64,000 nucleotides of DNA. It comes from JAAFJM01 sp964529175 (lineage in GTDB: Bacteria > Bacteroidota > Bacteroidia > UKL13-3). The notes under the pieces are model-generated. The model was not told the DNA's origin, searched no databases, and saw only the letters and a program-made list of their open reading frames with translations. Every line of letters begins with the position of its first letter. Positions within the stretch are counted from its first letter, which is position 1. The translations under genes were made by a program, and so were the position numbers. Positions 51,723 to 59,615 of this stretch are shown one piece after another. The stretch spans positions 248,001 to 312,000 of the forward strand of contig CAZGVO010000003.1 of the NCBI GenBank assembly GCA_964529175.1, read 5' to 3'.

Positions 51723-52169
51723 ATGAAAAAGTTAATTAAATTAAGCCTTGCCATAGTGTTAACCTTGGGTGTTAACCTATTATTTGCTCAAAAAGGAGCT
51801 GACGAAAAAGCCAAAATGATGGTAACTAAGTTAACTGAAAAGTTAGCTTTAACAGCCGACCAACAGCAAAAAGCTACAGTTATTTTTACCGAACATTTTA
51901 ACAATATGGTTGGTTTAAAGGCTGAGTTAAAAAAATCGAATAGCGACCAAGCCCGCACTGCCATTAAAGAACAACGCAAAAAAACCGACCACCGCTTTAC
52001 AGGCATTTTAACCGATGACCAAAAAGTAAAATACGAAGCAGCAAAAAAAGAATTGCGCCAAAGTATGAAAAACAAAAGAGCAGGAAAAGGTAAAGGCGGA
52101 AAAGGCAACAAAAAAGCACCTCCAATGGACCCAGAAATGGAAAGCCATTTAGACGATGAAGCTTTTTAA
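51723..52169 (+). CDS. Spy/CpxP-like periplasmic protein
   Basis: A 148-residue protein with signal peptide (LSLAIVLTLGVNLLFAQ) and a helical region KMMVTKLTEKLALTADQQQKATVIFTEHF resembling the LTxxQ core of Spy/CpxP. The second LTxxQ half is LTDDQKVKYEAAKKEL. A Lys/Gly-rich low-complexity tail (NKRAGKGKGGKGNKKAPPMDPEME) follows. Probably a periplasmic chaperone or metal-responsive protein. A terminator follows. Confidence 0.75.
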   Translation: MKKLIKLSLAIVLTLGVNLLFAQKGADEKAKMMVTKLTEKLALTADQQQKATVIFTEHFNNMVGLKAELKKSNSDQARTAIKEQRKKTDHRFTGILTDDQKVKYEAAKKELRQSMKNKRAGKGKGGKGNKKAPPMDPEMESHLDDEAF

Positions 52170-52190
52170 TAAATCAATATTTTTTAAATG

Positions 52191-52219
52191 AAAAACTGCC
52201 TCACAAGGGCAGTTTTTTT
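52191..52219 (+). terminator. Terminator of the Spy-like gene
   Basis: AAAAACTGCC/GGCAGTTTTT, 10 bp with a 7-base loop, then further T residues on the plus strand. The next 130 bases include a CGTTGTTCGTTGTTCG run and nothing recognisable. Confidence 0.88.
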
Positions 52220-52354
52220 GTTTTAGACCGTTTTTGATAATCGTTGTTCGTTGTTCGTTTTTAATTCATAAACATCTAATAACAAAAGTTTTCGGAGTTA
52301 ATTAACGGAAAAATCACCAATTTCTTAAAAGAGCTGTTAATGGTAGCTTTTCTA

Positions 52355-52921
52355 TCAAATTTCATTACCGTAATTGTCAGTAATTACGAATTTGATTTGT
52401 TCAACTTCAGGCTCCACAAAAAGCTGGGTGGTTTCAATTTTTCGGATTGTATCTTGTGTTAAATTAACTGTCTTAACATACATATAATAGTCATAACCAA
52501 ACCTTACTTCAAAATCTTTATTAACTAAAAGCATCCACATTGTTTCTCTTAATATCAATCTAATTATTTTATCAATTTCTGATGCGTTTAATTGCAACCC
52601 ATTCTTAAGGCTATTCACCTCCTTATCAAAGTCAACGGTAGTATTTCTTAATATTCCAGTCTTTTCATAATCTATAAAATCTTGTTTATTCTTATAAAGT
52701 TCTAACGAATCAATTGTTAGAAATTCAAGATTGTTGTCTTGAATGATGGATATAATTGCGGCAACATAAGAAGACTCTATTTCTTCATACTCTTCATAAG
52801 TAACATTATTGTATTCTGGTTTGCCAATATCACTTATTGATGTCCACTCAGAATCGTCAAGATAATGTCCTTGTTCATTTCTCCTACAAGGATTGTATTT
52901 TGTTATTCTATAGCTAGTCAT
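52355..52921 (-). CDS. Hypothetical protein, first of the orphan array
   Basis: A 188-residue protein of no family I know, start MTSYRITKYNPCRRNEQGHY. It is acidic and rich in Asp/Glu/Asn (NEQGHYLDDSEWTSISDIGKPEYNNVTYEEYEEIESSYVA), probably cytoplasmic. An ATG 48 bases upstream would overlap the promoter repeat and is rejected. The preceding duplicated promoter module is shared with the next gene upstream. Confidence 0.65.
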   Translation of the reverse strand: MTSYRITKYNPCRRNEQGHYLDDSEWTSISDIGKPEYNNVTYEEYEEIESSYVAAIISIIQDNNLEFLTIDSLELYKNKQDFIDYEKTGILRNTTVDFDKEVNSLKNGLQLNASEIDKIIRLILRETMWMLLVNKDFEVRFGYDYYMYVKTVNLTQDTIRKIETTQLFVEPEVEQIKFVITDNYGNEI

Positions 52922-52931
52922 AAAATTACCT

Positions 52932-53023
52932 ATAACATCAGCATGCAAATCCAGATTTATCAAGACCATTCACAAACTGTATTCAAACATGCTAATAAAA
53001 TCCTAAAAAACAAAATCTTTTAC
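52932..53023 (-). repeat. Duplicated promoter module R1, copy A
   Basis: On the minus strand TTTG-N19-CATGTTTG (one mismatch from the Bacteroidota promoter) at 52984-53014. About 90 bases are shared with copy B at 53708-53803; the central 27 bases, AAACTGTATTCAAACATGCT plus AATAAAA, are identical. The module ends just before the start codon of the gene it would drive. Confidence 0.75.
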
Positions 53024-53090
53024 AGCTTTTAAATGCGTTGTTTTCTTAACTATTTTTCCTTTTTAAACTAAAAAACTAGTTGTGCAACAG

Positions 53091-53669
53091 TTATGGCTGT
53101 TGTATGCTGTTATTTTTTCGGTTCATTCTTTTTTTAGCACGTTTGGCTTCTTTTCTGCTTCGTTGCCATTGCCAAATTTTATGTTGTATAATTCCTAAAC
53201 TAATTATAGAAAACCCTTTTGTTGGTTTTTTTAATTCTTCTGGGATTTTCCATTCAGCATTTTGTTTACTCCAATCTATTCGCTTTTCTCTATCAGTTGG
53301 ATTATATTTTAAGTTTGACTTTTTAAATTCTTTGTTGTTAAACTTTTCTACAATTCGTTTAAGCAATAAAAAAGTATCTTTTTCATAATCCGAAATTTCA
53401 CTCTCGGATTTTTCAAAGTAATAATCAGGTTCGGATGTCCAAAAAATCAAAGAAGCAGTTCCTTTATCACACTTGTTACTTTCAATTATCCATTTCAGTA
53501 TTTCAACACCATCATCCCAATTATAGTTTTCGGCAAGATAATATTGGTCTGTAGAATTTAGCTTTTCAAAAAGTTTAAAGTCAGGTAAATAATTTTCGTC
53601 ATCGCTATCGAATGAAAATTCAATGAAATTTTCTCGAATAAATTTTTCCTTATAAGGTAATATTATCAT
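53091..53669 (-). CDS. DUF4274 domain protein
   Basis: A 192-residue protein with the DUF4274 pattern ENYNWDDGVEILKWIIESNKCDKGTASLIFWTSEPDYYFE at about residues 50-90 of the product. The start is set at MIILPYKEKFIRE; a TTG 42 bases upstream is an alternative. The C-terminal end is basic (WQRSRKEAKRAKKRMNRKNN). DUF4274 occurs beside other small accessory and immunity-type genes, but no function is established. Confidence 0.75.
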   Translation of the reverse strand: MIILPYKEKFIRENFIEFSFDSDDENYLPDFKLFEKLNSTDQYYLAENYNWDDGVEILKWIIESNKCDKGTASLIFWTSEPDYYFEKSESEISDYEKDTFLLLKRIVEKFNNKEFKKSNLKYNPTDREKRIDWSKQNAEWKIPEELKKPTKGFSIISLGIIQHKIWQWQRSRKEAKRAKKRMNRKNNSIQQP

Positions 53670-53707
53670 TTCGTAAGGTTTTCTGCGATTTTCAAATATA
53701 ATAACAT

Positions 53708-53803
53708 ACAACGTCAGAGTGCAAATCCCGATTCATCAGAACTATTCTTAAACTGTATTCAAACATGCTAATAAAAGCATAAAAAACAAAATGTAAATTA
53801 TTA
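53708..53803 (-). repeat. Duplicated promoter module R1, copy B
   Basis: On the minus strand TTTG-N19-CATGTTTG at 53760-53790, same boxes and spacing as copy A. Outside the promoter the leader (TGCAAATC..GATT.ATCA.. form on the plus strand) is also similar. It stands upstream of the DUF4274 gene. The next spacer holds the hairpin TTGTTGGT/ACCAACAA (53821-53852). Confidence 0.75.
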
Positions 53804-53922
53804 CTAGTTTATTGATCTACTTGTTGGTGTCGCTTCGCTTTAATACCAACAATGGCGAAAAAACTTGGATGTTTTGCTTGGCGTGTGCTATTAGCTTTAG
53901 GTTACAGTTAGTTAGAAATAGC

Positions 53923-54387
53923 TTAGCTATCTGGAAGTTTTATTGTTAGTTTGTCAAGAACGATTTGTTTGAATTGACTTAATGCTATTTGTCTTGATAA
54001 ATAGCCCATGTCACGGTTGATTAGATCTGCATCATCATAGCTTGGTGTCGATGAAACTCCACCGAAAATAAATAATGATTTATTAGTTTCACTTTCAATT
54101 CTTACCCAAGAATGATAATATTTGTTTTCATGGTAAAACTTAATATAAACATATTCTTTCTGGTTTATTGATAGTGACGTGTCATTTGGTACACACAACT
54201 GTTTATTGTCTTTTTTAATTTGCAATATATCACATAACAACTTGTCTGGTGTCGTTTTATAATAATAAGATTCAACCCAACTTCCTCCATTTCCTGTAAT
54301 GCGTCTATAAAGCATAGGTCCATAATTGAACAATGTCGAAGCAATAATTGACGAAAGAAGTATGATTATGAATTTTCTGTTTTTCAT
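53923..54387 (-). CDS. Hypothetical membrane-anchored protein
   Basis: A 154-residue protein with an uncleaved-looking N-terminal hydrophobic segment (KFIIILLSSIIASTLFNYGPMLY) and a polar domain (GNGGSWVESYYYKTTPDKLLCDILQIKKDNKQLCVPND; SWVRIESETNKSLFIFGGVS). No family recognised. It has module R2 copy A upstream. Confidence 0.65.
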   Translation of the reverse strand: MKNRKFIIILLSSIIASTLFNYGPMLYRRITGNGGSWVESYYYKTTPDKLLCDILQIKKDNKQLCVPNDTSLSINQKEYVYIKFYHENKYYHSWVRIESETNKSLFIFGGVSSTPSYDDADLINRDMGYLSRQIALSQFKQIVLDKLTIKLPDS

Positions 54388-54437
54388 TATTAAAGTGTCC
54401 TCACCTATTCTTTATAACTTATAAATATTTCATCAAA

Positions 54438-54550
54438 CCTATCTCCCCTATTTGGTCAGATAGGTCTCATAAAAGCTCTTTTTCAAATGTATTATTTAAC
54501 TATAAATCATCAAATAAGAACTTTATTTCTAACCAAATCAGAAAAAAAAT
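54438..54550 (-). repeat. Duplicated promoter module R2, copy A
   Basis: On the minus strand TTTG-N19-TACATTTG at 54484-54514, a perfect Bacteroidota promoter. About 110 bases match copy B at 55329-55440 (roughly 85% by eye), including TTTTCAAATGTATTATTTAA on the plus strand. The leader forms a hairpin ACCTATCT/AGATAGGT with a 13-base loop. The spacer from here to 54728 shows nothing else that I can name. Confidence 0.8.
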
Positions 54551-54728
54551 AAAGCCTCAAAGCTCAGTTCACGCCTGTGGATTGGACAAACCAACAAAAT
54601 CAGTATACTAATTTGATTGTTGAGGACACTAACCAAGGACAAAAAAACCAATGCTTGATTAACCACAAAACTGTCTTTGGAACACGAAACACCGTTTTTT
54701 GCAAATGTGTTTTTAGCACCAGTTATTT

Positions 54729-55289
54729 TCATTGTCGTATGGTTTCTATTAAATTATTGTCTCCTGTCTCATCTGTTTTGAAAATTCGATGCTCATTTCG
54801 GTCATTTAGAATCATATGCAAACTGGAATCACAGTCAATTCGTCCAGAAGTGAACCATTCTTTGTCGGATGACCAAAAAGCAAAGTCCATGTGTCCAACT
54901 TGTTTTCTATTGTTGTCATATGATTTAAGCCAATATCCGATATTCTCAACTTTTTTATCATTGTCGATTTGCACGAGTAGGTCCCATTGATAATTCGCTG
55001 TCTTGATTATAGCTTCTTTTACTTTATATGTATATTTTCTTTTTGTCGAATCAATTGTTGAAGGTTGAAAAAAATGAGCAATACGTTCTGGTTTTTCATA
55101 TCTTAAAAGTTGATTCGTGTCTTTGATTTCAATAAACGAATTTGTTCTGTAATAACTTAAAAGTTTATTGTTCGTGTCGTTGAACGAAGTCATTTCCAAG
55201 TCCAAAATATTCCCTTTGCAGTTGTCTGTATTTGGTGTCGAACAACCTGTCAAAATTAGTATTGTCGTTATGTAGAATATTCTTTTCAT
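54729..55289 (-). CDS. Hypothetical lipoprotein
   Basis: A 186-residue lipoprotein: MKRIFYITTILILTGC gives a lipobox with Cys16. The rest is polar and strand-rich (KEAIIKTANYQWDLLVQIDNDKKVENIGYWLKSYDNNRKQVGHMDFAFWSSDKEWF). No family recognised. An ATG 30 bases further upstream is less likely because it would place the lipobox too deep. Module R2 copy B precedes it. Confidence 0.68.
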   Translation of the reverse strand: MKRIFYITTILILTGCSTPNTDNCKGNILDLEMTSFNDTNNKLLSYYRTNSFIEIKDTNQLLRYEKPERIAHFFQPSTIDSTKRKYTYKVKEAIIKTANYQWDLLVQIDNDKKVENIGYWLKSYDNNRKQVGHMDFAFWSSDKEWFTSGRIDCDSSLHMILNDRNEHRIFKTDETGDNNLIETIRQ

Positions 55290-55328
55290 AATTTCTGCTA
55301 ACTTAAATATATGTCTCAATATACGAGT

Positions 55329-55440
55329 GCTATCTCCTCTATTTGGTTAGATTGGTCTTATAAAAAGTACATTTTCAAATGTATTATTTAAGTATAAATC
55401 ACCAAACAGAAAGTTTATTACTAACCAAATTAGGAAAAAA
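55329..55440 (-). repeat. Duplicated promoter module R2, copy B
   Basis: On the minus strand TTTG-N19-TACATTTG at 55376-55406, a perfect promoter identical in both boxes to copy A. The hairpin arms of copy A are only partly kept (ATCT/AGAT). Distances from module to start codon are alike in both copies (about 50 and 40 bases). Confidence 0.8.
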
Positions 55441-55615
55441 CAACACATCTAAAATTACAGTTATTCTTACTTTGTTGTTCGATATTTACATCCCCCTTAC
55501 CCCCTTCGTCCTTGCTTTGGCTTAACACAAGGGGGAATAATTCCCGCACAGCTTTGGTTGTTAATTGAGTCTTGCTAAAATAATTCACTTCTGCAAGCTC
55601 CTTTCAACTCTTGCA

Positions 55616-55691
55616 TTTCGACAAGCTCAATGACCGCGCTCAGCAACCAAACTAAGTACTAAGAACTGTGAACTAAAAACTAACAACTAAA
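55616..55691. repeat. Dispersed repeat spacer before the GMC gene end
   Basis: TTTCGACAAGCTCAA at 55616-55630 equals the word at 32196-32210. AACTAAGTACTAAGAACTGTGAACTAAAAAC at 55650-55680 is of the type seen before menB and after bcp. Upstream, 55441-55615 contains only CCCCCTTACCCCCTTCG-like low-complexity and no gene. Confidence 0.6.
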
Positions 55692-57402
55692 TATTCCCTT
55701 TTTTCAATTCGCTTACAGCATAATCGCACGCACGGGCAGTTAAAGCCATATATGTTAACGATGGATTTTGGCATCCACTTGAAGCCATAGCACTACCATC
55801 GGTTATAAATACATTTTTCACATCGTGCATTTGGTTATGTGCATTTAAAACCGAAGTTTTAGCATCACGACCCATACGGGCTGTGCCCATTTCATGGATG
55901 GCAGTTCCTGGAAATAAAAACTCAAATGGCTTAATATTTTTGAAGTTTGCTTTTTCTAACATTTCCTGCGCACTTTCTTTGGCATCTTTGCGCATGGCCA
56001 TATCGTTGGCTCCATGCTCAAAATTTACATTTACCAATGGCATTCCCCATTTGTCTTTTTTCTCCGCATCTAGCCAAATTTTATTTTCGCTATTGGGCAA
56101 ACATTCACCCCAAGCGCCCATCCACATGGTCCAAGGACCTGGAGTACTTAATTTTTGTTTGTAACCTTCGCCAAAACTATCGTCATCTTTCATTACATCA
56201 GGCCATTCGCTGCGTTCCCCATCGGCTTGATAACCATAACCACGCACAAAATCAGGATGTTTGGTTTGTTCATTTAAGTTTCTAAACCTTGGTATATAAA
56301 CTCCTGCGGGTCTGCGTCCTGCATAATATTTATCTTTAAAACCTTCGTACATGCCCGTAGCACCTACTCCTTTATGATGATCCATTAAATTTAAACCCAC
56401 TTGTCCGCTGCTATTGCCAAATCCATTTGGAAAATAACTCGATTTTGAATTTAATAAAATAGATGCTGTAGCAATGGTTGATGCATTTAAGAAAATAATT
56501 TTAGCATAAAACTCCATTGTTTCTTTGGTCAGTTCATCAATAATACGGACGCCTTTTGCCTTTTTGGTTTGTGGGTCGTAAATAATTTCTTGCACAATGG
56601 CATGTGGCCTAATGGTTAAATTTCCTGTAGCATTTGCCGCAGGCAATGAAGCCGAATTACTGCTAAAATAACCACCATAAGGACAGCCGCGGCTACATAA
56701 ATTCCTAAAATTACAAGGACCTCTATCTTTAAACCCTTTGGTTAAATTTGCTACGCGAGAGCTTATAACCCAACGTTGGTCGTAGTTTTTCTTAATGGAT
56801 TCAGCAAAATGTTTTTCAATACAATTCATATCCATGGCAGGTAAATAATCACCATGAGGTAAGTGAGGAATGGCATCGGCACAGCCGCTCACCCCAATAA
56901 ATTGCTCTACATAATTATACCAAGGTTCTAAATCTTTGTATCTAATTGGCCAATCTACACCATGTCCATCTTTTAAATTGGCTTCAAAATCTAAATCGCT
57001 AAAGCGATAAACTTGTCGGCCCCAAGTTAAAGAACGCCCACCTACTTGGTAACCTCTAATCCAGTTATAAGGCTTTTGTTGAATGTATGGATGGTCTTGA
57101 TCGTTCACATAAAAATGTTTGTTTCCGGGGTCGTAACTCATGCTTTGCACCGGATTGGTAGTTCTATCTTCATCGGTTATTTCTAACCTGTTTTCAAACT
57201 CCCACGGATGTTTCATGGCTGTGGTATAATCTTTAATGTGTTCTACATTGCGGCCACGCTCCAAAACCAAAGTTTTCAAACCTTTTTCGCATAATTCTTT
57301 AGCGGCCAAACCGCCAGTAATTCCGCTTCCAACCACTATGGCATCGTAAGTAATTTGTGCCTCAGCTTTTATATTTAAGTTTACGTTTAATGAATCGCTC
57401 AT
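55687..57402 (-). CDS. GMC family oxidoreductase
   Basis: A 571-residue FAD-dependent alcohol/sugar oxidoreductase. FAD-binding YDAIVVGSGITGGLAAKELCEKGLKTLVLERG (about residues 19-50), QVGGRSLTWGRQ, NFRNLCSRGCPYGGYFSSNSASLPAA and the C-terminal catalytic region GTAIHEMGTARMGRDA with FITDGSAMASSGCQNPSLTYMALTARA. It is paired with a gluconate-dehydrogenase subunit 3-like gene 8 bases upstream, so both probably form a periplasmic or membrane-associated sugar dehydrogenase. Substrate unknown. Confidence 0.92.
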   Translation of the reverse strand: MSDSLNVNLNIKAEAQITYDAIVVGSGITGGLAAKELCEKGLKTLVLERGRNVEHIKDYTTAMKHPWEFENRLEITDEDRTTNPVQSMSYDPGNKHFYVNDQDHPYIQQKPYNWIRGYQVGGRSLTWGRQVYRFSDLDFEANLKDGHGVDWPIRYKDLEPWYNYVEQFIGVSGCADAIPHLPHGDYLPAMDMNCIEKHFAESIKKNYDQRWVISSRVANLTKGFKDRGPCNFRNLCSRGCPYGGYFSSNSASLPAANATGNLTIRPHAIVQEIIYDPQTKKAKGVRIIDELTKETMEFYAKIIFLNASTIATASILLNSKSSYFPNGFGNSSGQVGLNLMDHHKGVGATGMYEGFKDKYYAGRRPAGVYIPRFRNLNEQTKHPDFVRGYGYQADGERSEWPDVMKDDDSFGEGYKQKLSTPGPWTMWMGAWGECLPNSENKIWLDAEKKDKWGMPLVNVNFEHGANDMAMRKDAKESAQEMLEKANFKNIKPFEFLFPGTAIHEMGTARMGRDAKTSVLNAHNQMHDVKNVFITDGSAMASSGCQNPSLTYMALTARACDYAVSELKKGNI

Positions 57403-57410
57403 GTGTTTTG

Positions 57411-57986
57411 TTATTTAGTAGCCCACGATTTTTGTCCCGGTAATAAATCGGTGCAGCCTATAAAACGAGTAGGAACATACTCGTATGCCAAACCTTGTTT
57501 TGCGCCAAGCATAGAGGTGCAATAACCTACGCTGGTTTTTTCTTTTAAAATAGAAAAGAATGATTTGCCTAAAATTTTATTACGCACTTTGCCCAAACCA
57601 CCACTAAAGTTTTTGCCAATTTCTTGAAAATGAGCCACAACTGCAATTTGCTCATTTTTAGTCAATTGCGTAAAAGGCTTATCGTATTTGCTTAACGAGT
57701 ACGATTGCACATCTTTAAGACCATTGATAAAATTATTTACCAACGCCTCTTCTTTTGAGTGTTTTAATGAATAAATTACAAACTCATGCGCCATGGCTTC
57801 TTTAGCACCTGGTGTATTGGTTTTAGGAATAATGGTTTCGCATAAATCGGCCAATAAATCTTTGTTATTATCCAAAAAATTTAAATCGGGCGTGCCTTTG
57901 GTTTTGGCAAACTGAAAACCATAATAACCTGCCACCGACCCAATGCCTAAAATGGATAAAGTAGCAATAAATTTTTTTCTATTCAT
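57411..57986 (-). CDS. Gluconate 2-dehydrogenase subunit 3 family protein
   Basis: A 191-residue protein with an N-terminal Tat-like/hydrophobic leader (NRKKFIATLSILGIGSVAGYYGF) and the family block LLADLCETIIPKTNTPGAKEAMAHEFV, then FINGLKDVQSYSLSKYDKPFTQLTKNEQIAVVAHFQ. It serves as the small chaperone or export partner of the GMC dehydrogenase encoded next. The Tat signal on this subunit could carry the partner across the membrane. Confidence 0.88.
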   Translation of the reverse strand: MNRKKFIATLSILGIGSVAGYYGFQFAKTKGTPDLNFLDNNKDLLADLCETIIPKTNTPGAKEAMAHEFVIYSLKHSKEEALVNNFINGLKDVQSYSLSKYDKPFTQLTKNEQIAVVAHFQEIGKNFSGGLGKVRNKILGKSFFSILKEKTSVGYCTSMLGAKQGLAYEYVPTRFIGCTDLLPGQKSWATK

Positions 57987-58297
57987 TTATATAAAAGCGT
58001 TATTTTATACTTAAAACAAGTTTGATGCAATATAGAAGGAGGTTTTAAAAAATACAATTTAGGTGCATTTTACTTATGAGAAACTAAAAAAAACTGTAAA
58101 TATTAGTGTACGTTCTGCTTTTTTGTAAAATTTTTACGGAAGCTAACCAACACCATTAAATAGCTTAATACAAAGCAATTAACCACGCCAAAACAAGGTA
58201 TTTTTACATTCAAATCGGTATTGGTGGAAATACTGTCTAAATATTTAATTATTTTATTTGCCCTAGCTTGTTAGATTCGCTGTTCAATAATAATAAA
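57987..58297. other. 311-base divergent spacer
   Basis: AT-rich spacer between the divergent GMC pair and the small DUF5679-like gene. No RNA gene, terminator or consensus promoter is evident; TTTATTTG at about 58253-58260 is one base off a -7 box but lacks a matching -33 box. Confidence 0.45.
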
Positions 58298-58504
58298 ATG
58301 GATACTTCAAAAATGATTAAGGCATATTGCCTAAAAACAAAAGAAAAAAATGTACCAATGCACGATGCAGTAGTTTCAAAAACTGCAAAAGGTGGTTACA
58401 TGGCTAAAGGACATGATGGAAAAGGCAATAAAATGGCTGCTATTATGGGCGAAAAAGTTGCTTTACAAGCAATAAAAGACGGTGTAGCTAAACAAGATTT
58501 TTAG
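58298..58504 (+). CDS. Small DUF5679-like protein without zinc ligands
   Basis: A 68-residue product (MDTSKMIKAYCLKTKEKNVPMHD ... KGGYMAKGHDGKGNKMAAIMG). The layout resembles the DUF5679 zinc ribbon (AYCVKCKKK ... GKCPDCGTKM), but the cysteine pairs are replaced by CLKT and HDGKGNKM, so zinc binding is unlikely. The start is the ATG after a run of AAT codons; an upstream TTG would add 10 residues. A 15-bp terminator follows. Role unknown. Confidence 0.7.
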   Translation: MDTSKMIKAYCLKTKEKNVPMHDAVVSKTAKGGYMAKGHDGKGNKMAAIMGEKVALQAIKDGVAKQDF

Positions 58505-58531
58505 TTAGCCATCCCCATTCTTTTAAAATAT

Positions 58532-58567
58532 AAAAAGCTGTTTTACAAATGTGTAAAACAGCTTTTT
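58532..58567. terminator. Bidirectional terminator
   Basis: AAAAAGCTGTTTTAC/GTAAAACAGCTTTTT, 15 bp with a 6-base loop, followed by T residues. It lies between the small plus-strand gene and the convergent CtlX gene. Confidence 0.92.
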
Positions 58568-58595
58568 TTGTGGGGTAAAATGTATTGGTTTATAA

Positions 58596-59522
58596 TTATT
58601 TTGCTTCAGCAGGTTTGGCTTTGGGTGTTAAAAATATTTCGGCCATCATGCAGCGCGCGCTTCCGCCCCCATTGCTTTCAATGGTGTAAAGTGGTGCTTG
58701 CAAAATGGTATTGTGTTTTTCTATTTCAGCAATTTGCTTTTGGTTATAAGCTTTAAAAGCTTGCTCGCTCATTACCAAATATTTTTTATTATCAGTTCCT
58801 AATACTTCTAACACATTGCCACCAAATTGATTCAGTTGCGCTAAGCTGATTTCAATAATTTGTTTTTTAGTACTTGCTAAAATGGCTGCTACCTCCGCTT
58901 TATTTGGAATACATTCAGTACAAATTATCATAAAATTACTGGTAACACTCATTACCACATTGGTATGGTAAATGGCATTTCCATTGGCATCGTTAGCTAT
59001 AAAATCAATCAATTGAAAACCAAAATCTGTGCAAAATCTTTCTAATAAACTTTTATCGGTTCGTGGCGAAAGGCAGGCGTAGCATATTTTATTTTCGCGG
59101 TCTAGTACCATACTGCCTGTTCCTTCTAAAAACTGATTGTCTTTTTCCGAAGCGGTATAATCTTGAATTTCATCCAATGTAAACAAATCGCCTAATTTAT
59201 CTAATACATCAAAACGCCTTTCAGCCCTGCGGTTTTGGGCATACATGGGGTAAACTGCTATCAAACCATTATTATGAAAACTAATCCAATTATTCGGAAA
59301 AATGGAATCGGGAGTGTGAGGTTCCAAGGTATCGTTTATAACAGTAACATTTACACCTACATCTGTTAGTTTTTGTACAAAATTATCAAACTCTTGTAAA
59401 GCCAAAGTTTGGGTTTGGCTATTGGCTACATTAGGATTTTGAAACGAATTATTACCAGCAGTTTGGGCATTAAAAGTAAAGGCTACAGGCCTTATCATTA
59501 GTAAATGATTGGTAGATTGCAT
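58596..59522 (-). CDS. ctlX: CtlX-type amidinotransferase/deiminase-like protein
   Basis: A 308-residue protein of the citrulline-utilisation hydrolase CtlX family (pentein fold related to arginine and dimethylarginine deiminases). TPDSIFPNNWISFHNN is the substrate-entry signature; YHTNVVMSV carries the catalytic histidine and GGGSARCMMAEIFL the nucleophile Cys291. Exact substrate (citrulline or a related guanidino compound) is not determined. Monocistronic. Confidence 0.88.
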   Translation of the reverse strand: MQSTNHLLMIRPVAFTFNAQTAGNNSFQNPNVANSQTQTLALQEFDNFVQKLTDVGVNVTVINDTLEPHTPDSIFPNNWISFHNNGLIAVYPMYAQNRRAERRFDVLDKLGDLFTLDEIQDYTASEKDNQFLEGTGSMVLDRENKICYACLSPRTDKSLLERFCTDFGFQLIDFIANDANGNAIYHTNVVMSVTSNFMIICTECIPNKAEVAAILASTKKQIIEISLAQLNQFGGNVLEVLGTDNKKYLVMSEQAFKAYNQKQIAEIEKHNTILQAPLYTIESNGGGSARCMMAEIFLTPKAKPAEAK

Positions 59523-59615
59523 TAAACAAAATTAGTCAAATTTAGTTAATTCTATAAATGGCACTTTTTTATATTTATTAAATAAGTATTTTGCCTCCAA
59601 ATTATATAAATATTA

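Noticed and set aside
53708..53803. Possible integron attC site in module R1
   Set aside because: No RYYYAAC/GTTRRRY core pair with the folded imperfect hairpin of attC, and no integrase gene in the window; a promoter duplication explains it better.
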